A stretch of DNA of 26,321 bases, from assembly GCA_903912585.1 (NCBI GenBank), contig CAIWHY010000019.1, forward strand, positions 1 through 26,321, given 5' to 3'. The position numbers were made by a program, and so were the translations under genes. The notes beneath the pieces were generated by a model that did not search any database, was not told where the DNA came from, and saw nothing but the letters and a program-made list of their open reading frames with translations. Numbering within the stretch: the stretch's first letter is position 1; each line of letters begins with the position of its first letter. This document shows, one piece after another, positions 1 to 7,657 of this stretch. The DNA is from an uncultured Thermoleophilia bacterium. GTDB taxonomy: Bacteria; Actinomycetota; Thermoleophilia; UBA2241.

Positions 1-135
1 GCAGCATGGCGGCGACCGGCGCGGCCGCGTCGGCGAGCAGCGCCCGGCGGCGCGCTTCGGGCTCCGACTCCAGCGCGGCCGCGGGATGCGGCGCCGGATC
101 GCGGGACGCGGGCGGGGGGGAGCCGGGCACCGCGC

Positions 136-894
136 TCAGGCGCAGAAGCCGCCGTCGACCAGCCAGGAGTCGCCGCTGACGAAGCCCGCCTCGTCCGAGG
201 CCACGAAGGCGACCACGGCGGCGACCTCCTCCGGACGGCCGACCCGGCCGACGGGGTACCCGTCGGCCTGCCAGCCCGCGTAGCCCTCCGGGTCGGGTGA
301 GTCCTCGATCGCCTTGGCCAGCATCGGCGTCTCGACGATGCCCGGCGAGACGGCGCAGACGCGCACGCCGTCGGGCCCATGGTCGTGGGCCAGCGTGCGC
401 ACGAGGCTGATGACTCCGGCTTTGGCGGCGCCGTAGGCCGCCGCTCCGGGCTCCCCGTGATGCCCGGAGTCGCTGGCGATGACGACGATCACGCCGCCGC
501 CCGACTCGACCATCGGCACCAAGGCCGCCTGCATCGTGAAGAAGGCGCCCTTGAGGCACGTGTCCAGGACGCCGTCCCAGTCCTCCTCGGACACGTCGAG
601 CGTGGGCCGCTCGTCCCAGATGCCGGCGCAGTGCACGAGCACGTCGAGCTGGCCGTAGCGGTCCATGGTCGCGGCGACGAGCGCACGGCAGTCGCCGACG
701 TCGCGCACGTCCCCAGTCACCATGCCGTGCTTGCCCGCTGGCAGCAGGCTCTCGGCCACGGCTTTCGTCTTGGCCTCGTCCCTGCCGGCCACCATCACCG
801 CGCAGCCCTCCACGGCGAGGCGCCGCGCGCAGGCCTCGCCGATCCCCGACGACCCTCCGGTCACCAGCACGACCTTGTCGGCAAGACCTTCCAC
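136..894 (-). CDS. Short-chain dehydrogenase/reductase (SDR), substrate unknown
   Basis: A 252-residue classical SDR, an NAD(P)-dependent cytosolic oxidoreductase. The cofactor-binding TGGSSGIG is at residues 12-19, an HCAG version of the NNAG motif at 88-91, the catalytic Ser near 141-143, and the catalytic YxxxK as Tyr154/Lys158. The C-terminus ends in the usual SGDSWLVDGG type of motif. Length is normal for the family. Translation starts at a GTG with GGGGAGG about seven bases upstream. It lies 110 bases downstream of the M20 peptidase gene on the same strand, so the two may be co-transcribed. The substrate cannot be read from sequence; 3-oxoacyl-ACP reductase and sugar or polyol dehydrogenases share this fold. 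Confidence 0.9.
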   Translation of the reverse strand: MEGLADKVVLVTGGSSGIGEACARRLAVEGCAVMVAGRDEAKTKAVAESLLPAGKHGMVTGDVRDVGDCRALVAATMDRYGQLDVLVHCAGIWDERPTLDVSEEDWDGVLDTCLKGAFFTMQAALVPMVESGGGVIVVIASDSGHHGEPGAAAYGAAKAGVISLVRTLAHDHGPDGVRVCAVSPGIVETPMLAKAIEDSPDPEGYAGWQADGYPVGRVGRPEEVAAVVAFVASDEAGFVSGDSWLVDGGFCA

Positions 895-1004
895 GACGAC
901 CTCCCCGGGGTGCTCCTCGGCGCTCCAGCGCGCCCGCCAGGAGTCTACAACCGGGGCGCCGGGAGTTTCGCGCGGACTCGGCCGGACGCAGCCCCGTCAG
1001 ACCT

Positions 1005-2315
1005 TCACGCCACCCCGCACCAGCGCATCGCCGTGAGGGCGATGGCGGCCGTGAAATCGGCGAGGCCATCGAGCGACACGCGCTCGTTGACGGCGTGGGC
1101 GCTGCCGATGCCGTCGGGCCCGAAGCTGAACGTCGGCGTGCCGGCGGCCGTGAACGTGGCGGCGTCGTGCCAGCTGTCGAGGCCGGCGGGCTTGCCGGTC
1201 CGGCCCAGGGCGCGAGCGCAGCCGAGCGCCGTGGTGACGAGCGGATGATCGGCCGGCATCTCGGCCGGCACGACGTCGTCACTCCAGGTGAAGCGCAGCG
1301 GGTGCTCCGCGAACCAGGGATCGCCGGCGACGGCCGCGGTGAGGCGGTCGGTCACCTCGGCCTCGACCGCCCTGCCCGTACCCTCCGCGTCCACGTGCGC
1401 CGGCAGGTAGGTGATGTCGCAGGTGAGGTCGCACGACGCCGGATATGTGACCATCCACGTACCGCCCTTGACGATGGTCGGCACGATGTCGCCGGGCGCG
1501 AGCAGCGGGTGCCGGTGGTCCGGGCGCCCGCGCCACTCCTCGCGCAGCGCCTGGACGCCGGCGAGGAGCGGCAGCAGCTTCTCGACGGCGTTCACGGCGC
1601 CACCCTCGCGCCAGTCGGGCTGCGGAATCTCCGCGTGACCGGCGCGGCCGGCGACGGTGATGGTCGGCGTCACCGTGCCGCGGCAGCTCACCCAGGCATC
1701 GAAGTCGGTGGCCTCGGCGGCGATGCCGGCGTCCGCCGAGACGCCGTGCACGACGGCCATGCGGCCGCCGGCGCCCGAGGACTCCTCGTCGGTGACGGTG
1801 CAGAAGACGACGTCGCCGGCCAGACGCACGTCGAGCCGGCGCAGCGTCTCGAGCGCCACGACCAGGCAGGCGATGCCGCCCTTCATGTCGTTGACGCCGC
1901 GCCCATAGAGGTAGCCGTCACGCTGGTCGACCCTGAAGGGCTCGCTGAGCCACTCGCCGCGCGGCTCCACGTCCACCGCGTCGATGTGGCCGTTGAGCAG
2001 CAGGCTGCGGCCGGCGCCGGCGCCGGGGACGACTGCCGCCAGCTGCGGCCGGCCGACGAAGTCGAGGCCGGCCGGCACGAACCGGCTGCCGGCGCCGGTC
2101 GGGTCCGGCTCCCACAGGTCCGGCCGCGCGCCGAGCCCTTCGAGCCGCGCGGCCAGCAGCCGCTGCAGCTTTTCCTCGTCGCGCGCCGGGTCGCCCGGCA
2201 TGCGCGCCGTGGTGTCGCAGGCGACGAGCTCCGTCACCAGCCCCACGACTTCGTCGCGGGCGGCCCGCGCCGCCTCGACGACCTTGTCCTCCAACGCCGT
2301 GCGCGCTGCGTTCAT
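1005..2315 (-). CDS. M20 family metallopeptidase / ArgE-DapE type deacylase
   Basis: A 436-residue zinc-dependent amidohydrolase of the M20 (ArgE/DapE/carboxypeptidase G2) family. Visible ligands: His110 and Asp112 in NGHIDAVD, Asp143 in GRGVNDMKGG, the catalytic/metal pair Glu177-Glu178 in TDEESSG, a metal acid near Glu201, and a C-terminal GSAHAVNE histidine. The dimerisation lid lies between roughly 210 and 330. An upstream in-frame start would add 36 low-complexity residues; the ATG at 2315 is preferred because AAGGAG lies eight bases before it. A TAGAAT hexamer at 2375-2380 (read on the minus strand) may be its -10 box, without a good -35. It is divergent from the cupin gene and upstream of an SDR. 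Substrate is an N-acyl amino acid or related amide; acetylornithine or succinyl-diaminopimelate are only possibilities. Confidence 0.9.
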   Translation of the reverse strand: MNAARTALEDKVVEAARAARDEVVGLVTELVACDTTARMPGDPARDEEKLQRLLAARLEGLGARPDLWEPDPTGAGSRFVPAGLDFVGRPQLAAVVPGAGAGRSLLLNGHIDAVDVEPRGEWLSEPFRVDQRDGYLYGRGVNDMKGGIACLVVALETLRRLDVRLAGDVVFCTVTDEESSGAGGRMAVVHGVSADAGIAAEATDFDAWVSCRGTVTPTITVAGRAGHAEIPQPDWREGGAVNAVEKLLPLLAGVQALREEWRGRPDHRHPLLAPGDIVPTIVKGGTWMVTYPASCDLTCDITYLPAHVDAEGTGRAVEAEVTDRLTAAVAGDPWFAEHPLRFTWSDDVVPAEMPADHPLVTTALGCARALGRTGKPAGLDSWHDAATFTAAGTPTFSFGPDGIGSAHAVNERVSLDGLADFTAAIALTAMRWCGVA

Positions 2316-2451
2316 CGCCTGTGCTCCTTGGTCCGGATCGACGGCCCCATGCGCGGCCGCTGGTGCTCGCGGCCATTCTACGTGCTGCCCCCACGCGGGC
2401 GTGCCACCGCCGCCGCCCGCCATGCGACCGACTGGTCACACGGCACCATCC

Positions 2452-2480
2452 TTGAGACTGCCTCCCGCATGGGCTATAAC
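2452..2480 (+). promoter_or_regulatory. Sigma-70-type promoter of the cupin gene
   Basis: TTGAGA at 2452-2457 and TATAAC at 2475-2480 are separated by exactly 17 bases, 43 bases upstream of the cupin ATG. Both hexamers are close to the housekeeping consensus, which is unusual in such GC-rich sequence. Confidence 0.7.
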
Positions 2481-2523
2481 GCGGCCAGGTGCCGGCAACC
2501 GCGCCGGCCGGCGAGGAGGGACC

Positions 2524-2922
2524 ATGACAGAGCGGCGGAGCACCAAGGTGCGGGTCGTCAAGCCCGAGGACATGATCTGGGAAGAGGCCGCGTACAAGTC
2601 CGACGAGCACGAGGCGCCGGGCAAGGAGTTCGTCGCCGCCGCGTCGGTGGACGACAGGTTCAGCTTCGGCCTCTGGCAGCGTGACGAGCAAAGCCGCCAC
2701 TTCGAGCGCCCGTATCACGAGATCGCCTACATCATCGAGGGCGAGGTCGAGATCACGGACGACGACGGCGAGGTCATCGTCGCCGGCCCCGGCGACATCC
2801 TCATCACGCCGCAGGGCAGCAAGGGCTACTGGAAGAACCTCACGCCGGTCAAGAAGGTGTGGGGGATCTACGAAGAAGTCGGGGCCGACCTCGACCCGTA
2901 CATCGGCCCGGGCGGCTTCTGA
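2524..2922 (+). CDS. Small cupin protein (DUF861/EutQ-like)
   Basis: A 132-residue single-domain cupin. The beta-barrel core runs from about residue 55 to 125: HEIAYIIEGEVEI, the GPGDILITPQGSKGYW segment, and VKKVWGIYEE. This pattern fits the cupin_3 group that includes EutQ and ureidoglycine aminohydrolase-like proteins, where the tryptophan after the GD-P-G motif is typical. The start ATG has GAGGAGGG immediately upstream and a strong promoter at 2452-2480, so it is probably monocistronic. It is divergent from the M20 peptidase gene. The function is not determined; a small-molecule binding, isomerase or hydrolase role is all the fold supports. Confidence 0.85.
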   Translation: MTERRSTKVRVVKPEDMIWEEAAYKSDEHEAPGKEFVAAASVDDRFSFGLWQRDEQSRHFERPYHEIAYIIEGEVEITDDDGEVIVAGPGDILITPQGSKGYWKNLTPVKKVWGIYEEVGADLDPYIGPGGF

Positions 2923-2928
2923 GACCCG

Positions 2929-2946
2929 GGCTTCCGGCGCGAAGCC
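2929..2946. terminator. Possible hairpin between convergent genes
   Basis: GGCTTC at 2929-2934 and GAAGCC at 2941-2946 form a 6-bp stem with a 6-base loop just after the cupin stop and before the convergent end of the secreted-protein gene. There is no T-run, so intrinsic termination is uncertain. Confidence 0.35.
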
Positions 2947-2979
2947 GGTTGAGCGGCCGGCGGGCCGCGGCCTGCCGAC

Positions 2980-4302
2980 TCAGCGCACCCGCACCCGGAG
3001 GTGCGCGATCGCGGTGAGGCCGCGGTCGTCGCGCACCGTCACGGTGACGGTGTAGCGGTGATGCGCCCGGCCGTAGCGGTGCGCGAGGGAGAAGGTCCGG
3101 GCGGCGGTCAGCGTGAGGTCCCGGCGCGCCGACCCGTCGCCGTAGGAGACAGTGGCCGTCCACCGCGAGCCGGACGGGTCGAAGACCGATCCCCGCCGGC
3201 TCCACGCGCGCCCGTGGCGCACCGTCGCCGTCGAGGTGAGCGCCACGTAGAACGCGCCCGGCTGCAGCGCCCGCGAGTCGACGACCTCGAAGTCGCTGCC
3301 CTTGACCTGGTCGAGGGTGTGCAGCGCGTCGTCGTCCCAGCGCGCGTCGGGTGCGCCGCCGACGTACCAGTCGGAGCCGTTGTCGGCGACCATCATCCCG
3401 TACTTCTTGAGCCCGCGAAGGACCACCTGGACCGCGGGCGGGAAACCGCCGACGTCGAAGCCCGCCTTGAGCCGTACGCGCAGCCCCATGGGCGGCAGCG
3501 ACGGGTCGGTGCTGTCGCTGGCGTAGTGGGTGGCGGGATAGAGGTACTTGCGCTGCGTCTCGCTCACGGTGAAGCGCAGCGCGTGGTCGAGGACGCCCTC
3601 GGTGACGATCTCATCGTAGCGTGCCAGGCCGGGGAGGATGGGCAGGCCGGCCGCGTCGGCGCTGGTCCAGCCGGCCGGCCTGAGCTTGTCGCTCGTCAGA
3701 TCCCAGATGGCGCCGGAGCCGGCGTTCCACGAACCGTCCGGCTGCTTCACGGCATGGTAGAGCTCGTAGAGCTTCTGGTTGTCCGCGTCGAGCACGAGCA
3801 CGTGCCTGTCGCCGTCGGCGAGCGAGCCGCCGGCGCCCTCGACCGGCGCGCTCCCCGGCACCGGGTACGGACCGCGATCGCTCTCGTCGCCGTACTCGAC
3901 GAAGTGGATCGCGACCCTGGCCTGCGCCCCTGAGACGACGACGTAGGGAATGCCGATGGCCGCGCCCTCCCACACGGTGCCGAAGTCCGGGTGCAGGCCG
4001 GTGCCGGGCGACATGTGGGCGATGTAGGCCGCAGAGTCCGGATCCAGCGGCAGCTGGTCGACCGGCGCGTTCCAGGCGTTGTCGACCGGGAACAGCCGAA
4101 ACGGGATCGGAGCGCCGATGCCGTACGCTGCCGTCGCAGCGGTGGCTCCCGCCCGGAGCGCGGCGTTGGTGGCCAAAGCCCCGCTCACGGGAGCCGCCAG
4201 TGCGGCGGGCGCCAGCGTCGCGGCCGCGACGAGCGCGGCCGCCGCCGAGAACGTGCGCAGCAGCTTTCGGGGGCGAGACTCCACGAGACCAGTATCGGCC
4301 AT
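2980..4302 (-). CDS. Secreted protein of unknown function with PKD-like C-terminus
   Basis: A 440-residue exported protein. The N-terminus has a basic stretch (RPRKLLR) followed by an Ala/Leu-rich hydrophobic helix and an ALA-A type cleavage site near residue 36. The central region (about 55-360) carries blocks I associate with an uncharacterised family common in Actinobacteria: FPVDNAWN, GDRHVLVLD, WTSADAAGLPILPGLARYDE and KKYGMMVADNGSDWY. The last 70 residues have a PKD-type pattern (SYGDGS, then a HRYG-like strand and a YTVTVTVRD strand). No catalytic motif is recognised. The ATG at 4302 is chosen because it puts the signal peptide at the N-terminus; an upstream in-frame start would precede it with 74 Arg-rich residues. 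Its ribosome site is weak. It is divergent from the zinc-ribbon gene. Confidence 0.8.
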   Translation of the reverse strand: MADTGLVESRPRKLLRTFSAAAALVAAATLAPAALAAPVSGALATNAALRAGATAATAAYGIGAPIPFRLFPVDNAWNAPVDQLPLDPDSAAYIAHMSPGTGLHPDFGTVWEGAAIGIPYVVVSGAQARVAIHFVEYGDESDRGPYPVPGSAPVEGAGGSLADGDRHVLVLDADNQKLYELYHAVKQPDGSWNAGSGAIWDLTSDKLRPAGWTSADAAGLPILPGLARYDEIVTEGVLDHALRFTVSETQRKYLYPATHYASDSTDPSLPPMGLRVRLKAGFDVGGFPPAVQVVLRGLKKYGMMVADNGSDWYVGGAPDARWDDDALHTLDQVKGSDFEVVDSRALQPGAFYVALTSTATVRHGRAWSRRGSVFDPSGSRWTATVSYGDGSARRDLTLTAARTFSLAHRYGRAHHRYTVTVTVRDDRGLTAIAHLRVRVR

Positions 4303-4555
4303 CCGGCCGGCCGCCTGAACGACTTGCGTCGTCCGGCCGGGCCACGGCGGGCCGGCGGCGGCCTCGCGAGCTTCGGCGCCAGCACGCTCGGCGGCAAGGT
4401 GCGGCGGGCGCTGCCGTCGTAGCCGCCTCGGACGCGCTACCCGTACCTGACCCGATTCCCGGCGCCTGTCCCGAGTCCCCAGCGCCTGTCGCGCCTCGCA
4501 CGGACCGGGTACTATACGCGCCACGAGCTCCGATCACTCGCCTGTGGAGGGGATC

Positions 4556-5974
4556 ATGGCCAGGAACTGCCCATCCTGCGGCCGCGCCAACGACGACGAC
4601 GCCCGCTTCTGCGCCGGATGCGGCGCCGAGCTCGAGGCGCTGGCGGCCACCCCTCCGCCGGGTCCGCCTCCGCCGCCCACGATCCAGCCGGCTCCGCAAG
4701 GCGGCGGAGACCCGCCCGGCAGGGGCCTGAGCCCGGCCGTCATCATCCTGATCGTGGTCCTCATCGTGGCCGCCGTCGTTGCGGCCGCAGCCGTGTGGTG
4801 GACCTTCGGCCGCGGCTCGGGTGACCACGGCACGCCGACCCCGTCTCCGGTCGCCTCCCGGTCGGCGGCGACGACGGCCGGCCCGACGCCGGCGACCTCC
4901 GGCTACCTCGCGGCCGTCGTCGGCCGCCAGGGCAGCGTACTCGGCGCGGTCGCCGCGAACGGCGCCGTCCGCGAGCTCGCCACGACCCTCGGCCCGCGGT
5001 TCTTTCACATCGCCTTCTCACCGGGCGGCCGGCTCATCGCCGTCGTCGCCGGCACCTACAAGCTGCAGCAGCTCGCCGTCGTCGACCTGCAGGACGGCAA
5101 CGCCGTGACCAACGTGCGCATCTCGACGCCGGCCGTCGTGGGCGTCGATTCCGTGGCCTGGCTCAGCCCCGACGACCTTCTCGTCTCCGCCTTCACGACC
5201 ACGCCCAAGAGCCAGGGCGAGAACGGCGACCTGCTCGTCTACCACCCGTCCGACGGCTCGGTAGAGCCTCTGACTGATTCGAGCGGCGCCCAGCTCCGCG
5301 GCGTCGAGGTGAGCGCGGCCCGCGACGGCAGCCGCGTGGCGTTCGTGACCTACACCGGCCAGAAGGTCGACCAGTACGGCAACGCGACCGCGCTGGAGCA
5401 CCTCGATATCCTCGATCGTTTCAGCGGCGACGTCACCGAGCTGGGGACGAACAAGGCCTACTTCGAGGTCAACGCGCGGCGCTTCGACGCGCCGCTGATC
5501 TCACCCAGCGGGCAGGCGATCATCTTCCGCCGCGCCGGCAGCGACGTAGGCACCTCCTATACGGTGATGAGCGCCACCGGCGTCACACTCATGCCGGCCA
5601 AGGAGCTTCTGTACCCGGCCGGCTACGCGTGGGACCCGACGGGCACCAAGGTCGTGTTCACCGGCGAGCGCGTGAGCGGCAACGGAGCGGGCACGGCGCC
5701 GGTATCGTTTTACCTCTTCGATACCGCACAAGGTGGCGCGCCCAAGGCGATCGCCACCTACAGCAAGACCTACGTGCAGGGCCTCGCCTGGTCGCCGGAC
5801 GGCTCCACGATCGCCTGGGCGGAGTGGGACAAGACCCGGTATCGCAGCGGCAACCTGTACCTGATGCCGGCGAGCGGCGGCGACTCGAAGCAGCTCGCGG
5901 ACTGGGCGATCATGCCGGCCTGGGCGCCGGGCGCAGAGGGGGCGGCCACGCCTGCGGCGAGCCCGTCGCCGTGA
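4556..5974 (+). CDS. Zinc-ribbon, single-TM protein with extracytoplasmic beta-propeller
   Basis: A 472-residue membrane protein. Residues 5-22 form a short zinc ribbon (CPSC...CAGC) that should face the cytoplasm. A proline-rich linker (32-57) leads to one transmembrane helix (about 60-82). The rest is an extracytoplasmic TolB/WD40-like propeller with repeated blocks such as FSPGGRLIAVV, WLSPDDLLVS, ISPSGQAIIF and WSPDGSTIAWAEW. The C-terminus is a low-complexity Ala/Pro/Ser tail. The ATG at 4556 is preferred over a GTG twelve bases upstream because GGAGGGG sits just before it. A TACTAT/TATACG stretch near 4510-4518 may be a -10 region. The function is unknown; a sensor or scaffold role is only a guess. 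It is followed by the Hdr operon, which has its own promoter. Confidence 0.82.
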   Translation: MARNCPSCGRANDDDARFCAGCGAELEALAATPPPGPPPPPTIQPAPQGGGDPPGRGLSPAVIILIVVLIVAAVVAAAAVWWTFGRGSGDHGTPTPSPVASRSAATTAGPTPATSGYLAAVVGRQGSVLGAVAANGAVRELATTLGPRFFHIAFSPGGRLIAVVAGTYKLQQLAVVDLQDGNAVTNVRISTPAVVGVDSVAWLSPDDLLVSAFTTTPKSQGENGDLLVYHPSDGSVEPLTDSSGAQLRGVEVSAARDGSRVAFVTYTGQKVDQYGNATALEHLDILDRFSGDVTELGTNKAYFEVNARRFDAPLISPSGQAIIFRRAGSDVGTSYTVMSATGVTLMPAKELLYPAGYAWDPTGTKVVFTGERVSGNGAGTAPVSFYLFDTAQGGAPKAIATYSKTYVQGLAWSPDGSTIAWAEWDKTRYRSGNLYLMPASGGDSKQLADWAIMPAWAPGAEGAATPAASPSP

Positions 5975-6008
5975 CGGCTGGCCCGGCGGCCCGCATACAG
6001 GACAAGAG

Positions 6009-6037
6009 TTGCCCGTTATCCTGCGCGCCTTTACACT
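6009..6037 (+). promoter_or_regulatory. Candidate promoter of the hdr-flx operon
   Basis: TTGCCC at 6009-6014 and TACACT at 6032-6037 are 17 bases apart, 97 bases before hdrC. An imperfect 8-bp inverted repeat (CAGGACAA at 5998-6005, TTATCCTG at 6016-6023) brackets the -35 box and may be a protein-binding site. Confidence 0.5.
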
Positions 6038-6043
6038 GTCCAG

Positions 6044-6059
6044 GGGAGTACAATCTCCC
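6044..6059. promoter_or_regulatory. Inverted repeat around TACAAT upstream of hdrC
   Basis: GGGAG (6044-6048) and CTCCC (6055-6059) flank TACAAT, itself a good -10 hexamer. The repeat lies at the expected transcription start of the promoter at 6009-6037. It could be an operator, or a second -10 whose -35 is poor. Confidence 0.35.
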
Positions 6060-6081
6060 ATCGCACTCGCACCAGGGACTT

Positions 6082-6107
6082 GACGGGCGGCCGCAGCGTC
6101 GCCCGTC
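6082..6107 (+). promoter_or_regulatory. Leader hairpin upstream of hdrC
   Basis: GACGGGCG (6082-6089) and CGCCCGTC (6100-6107) form a perfect 8-bp stem with a 10-base loop in the presumed 5' leader, 27 bases before the hdrC start. It could stabilise the mRNA or attenuate the operon. No known riboswitch was recognised. Confidence 0.4.
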
Positions 6108-6134
6108 CGCAGCAGAAGGGCAGGAAGCAGATCG

Positions 6135-6671
6135 ATGAGCGCCCCGCGCACCCTCGCCGCCGAGATCCAGGACGCCACCGGCGTCAACGCCGCCACGTGC
6201 TACCAGTGCGGCAAATGCTCCGCCGGGTGCCCGATGGCTTCGGAGTCCGATCTGCGCCCGCACAACGTGATGCGGCTCGTCATCCAGGACCGGCGCGACA
6301 AAGCGCTGACCGACCAGTCGATCTGGCTCTGCCTCACCTGCGAGACCTGTAGCGCGCGCTGCCCCAACGCCTGCGATCCGGCGCGCGTCATCGACGCACT
6401 GCGCGAGATGAGCCTCGACGCCGGCGTAGCCGACATGCCGCGCACCATCGCCGCCTTCCACAAGGCCTTCCTCGAGCAGGTCCGCTCCAACGGCCGCCTG
6501 CACGAGATGGGCATGGTGATGGAGTACAAGCTGCGCAGCGGCGAGCTGATGAAGGACGTGACCAACGCCCCCGGCATGCTGAGCCGCGGCAAGCTGAGCC
6601 TGCGCGCCGACCGCATCGACGGCGTCGACGAGATCAAGCGCATCTTCGAGCAGTGCGGGGTGACCCCGTGA
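6135..6671 (+). CDS. hdrC: Heterodisulfide reductase-like subunit C
   Basis: A 178-residue HdrC-type iron-sulfur protein that relays electrons between HdrA and HdrB. Two [4Fe-4S] sites are complete: Cys22, 25, 28, 32 (CYQCGKCSAGCP) and Cys66, 69, 72, 76 (CLTCETCSARCP). The NACDP following the second site and the helical C-terminus are normal for HdrC. There are no membrane segments, so this is the soluble HdrABC type, not the HdrDE type. The start is ATG with AGGAA upstream. The stop overlaps the hdrB GTG by four bases (GTGA). It is the first gene of a seven-gene operon and is preceded by a promoter and a leader hairpin. Confidence 0.93.
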   Translation: MSAPRTLAAEIQDATGVNAATCYQCGKCSAGCPMASESDLRPHNVMRLVIQDRRDKALTDQSIWLCLTCETCSARCPNACDPARVIDALREMSLDAGVADMPRTIAAFHKAFLEQVRSNGRLHEMGMVMEYKLRSGELMKDVTNAPGMLSRGKLSLRADRIDGVDEIKRIFEQCGVTP

Positions 6672-7657
6672 CCCGCTACGCGTACTACCCCGGCTGCTCG
6701 CTGCACGGCACGTCGCGCGAGTTCGACGAGAGCCTGCGCGCCGTCGCCACTGCGCTCGGCGTGAGCCTCACGGAGATCCCCGACTGGTCGTGCTGCGGCG
6801 CCAGCAGCGGCCACACGACCGACCACATGCTCGGCGTGGCGCTGCCGGCCCGCAACCTGGCCATCGCCGAGGAGCAGGGCTTCGACCAGGTGCTGGCCCC
6901 CTGCGCCGCCTGCTACAACCGCCTCTCGGCGGCGCGGCTCGCCATGGACACCGAGGAAGGCTACGCAGAGCGCATCCCCGAGGTCATCGGGCGCCCGTTC
7001 GCCAACAGCGTCGAGGTGCACAACGCCGTCGAGCTGCTGCGCGACGCCGCACCGGCGATCGAAGAGAGGGTCGCGGCCGCCTTGACGCCCAACCCACTGG
7101 ACGGCGTCAAGCTGGCCGCGTACTACGGCTGCCTGCTCGTGCGGCCCTTCGCGGTCTGCGGCTACGACGACCCCGAGCGGCCCACATCGATGGACGAGGT
7201 GATCGCCGCCTGCGGCGGCGAGCCCGTGGACTGGAACATGAAGGTCGAGTGCTGCGGCGGCTCGTTCTCGGTCAGCCGCACCGCCTCCGTCGTGCGGCTC
7301 GGGCGCAGCATCATCGAGGACGCCCGCGCCAATGGCGCCGAGGCCATCGTCGTCGCCTGCCCGCTCTGCCACTCGAACCTCGACCTGCGGCAGAAGGCGA
7401 TGGTCCAGCGTGGCGCCAAGCCGATGCCGGTGCTGTTCGTGACGCAGCTCGTAGGCCTCGCCCTGGGGCTGACGCCGGTCGAGCTCGGCATGCCGCGCCA
7501 CTTCGTGAACACCGAGCCGTTCCTCGCCGACCTCGTGCAGCGGGCCAAGGAGCGCGTGGCGGCCGAGCAGAAGGTCAAGGAAGAGGCCGCCGCCAAGGCC
7601 GCCGCCAGGCGCGAGAAGGTGGGCGCCGGCGCGCCCAAGGGCGGTGATGCCCAGTGA
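6668..7657 (+). CDS. hdrB: Heterodisulfide reductase-like subunit B
   Basis: A 329-residue HdrB with two CCG domains, the fold that holds the noncubane [4Fe-4S] clusters for disulfide cleavage in methanogens. The first CCG site is Cys10, Cys42-43, Cys79, Cys82; the second is Cys155, Cys195-196, Cys231, Cys234. All ten cysteines are present, so the active site looks intact. The GTG at 6668 is chosen because it forms a GTGA overlap with the hdrC stop and has GGGGTGA just upstream; a GTG at 6653 would add five residues. The C-terminus ends in an Ala/Lys/Glu-rich helical tail of about 40 residues that is not part of the fold. The disulfide or other acceptor in this non-methanogen is unknown. Confidence 0.93.
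   Translation: MTRYAYYPGCSLHGTSREFDESLRAVATALGVSLTEIPDWSCCGASSGHTTDHMLGVALPARNLAIAEEQGFDQVLAPCAACYNRLSAARLAMDTEEGYAERIPEVIGRPFANSVEVHNAVELLRDAAPAIEERVAAALTPNPLDGVKLAAYYGCLLVRPFAVCGYDDPERPTSMDEVIAACGGEPVDWNMKVECCGGSFSVSRTASVVRLGRSIIEDARANGAEAIVVACPLCHSNLDLRQKAMVQRGAKPMPVLFVTQLVGLALGLTPVELGMPRHFVNTEPFLADLVQRAKERVAAEQKVKEEAAAKAAARREKVGAGAPKGGDAQ

Noticed and set aside
1..135. An open minus-strand frame after the first SDR with coding-like third-position GC, running off the window edge
   Set aside because: It follows the SDR stop in the same frame with no ATG, GTG or TTG until the last few bases, so no start can be supported. It might be the beginning of a gene with an unusual start, but there is too little sequence.
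1095..2684. Long open frames opposite the M20 gene, and similar frames opposite or inside most genes
   Set aside because: They are antisense or shifted frames of recognised genes, with low-complexity Arg/Ala/Gly products, as expected in GC-rich DNA.
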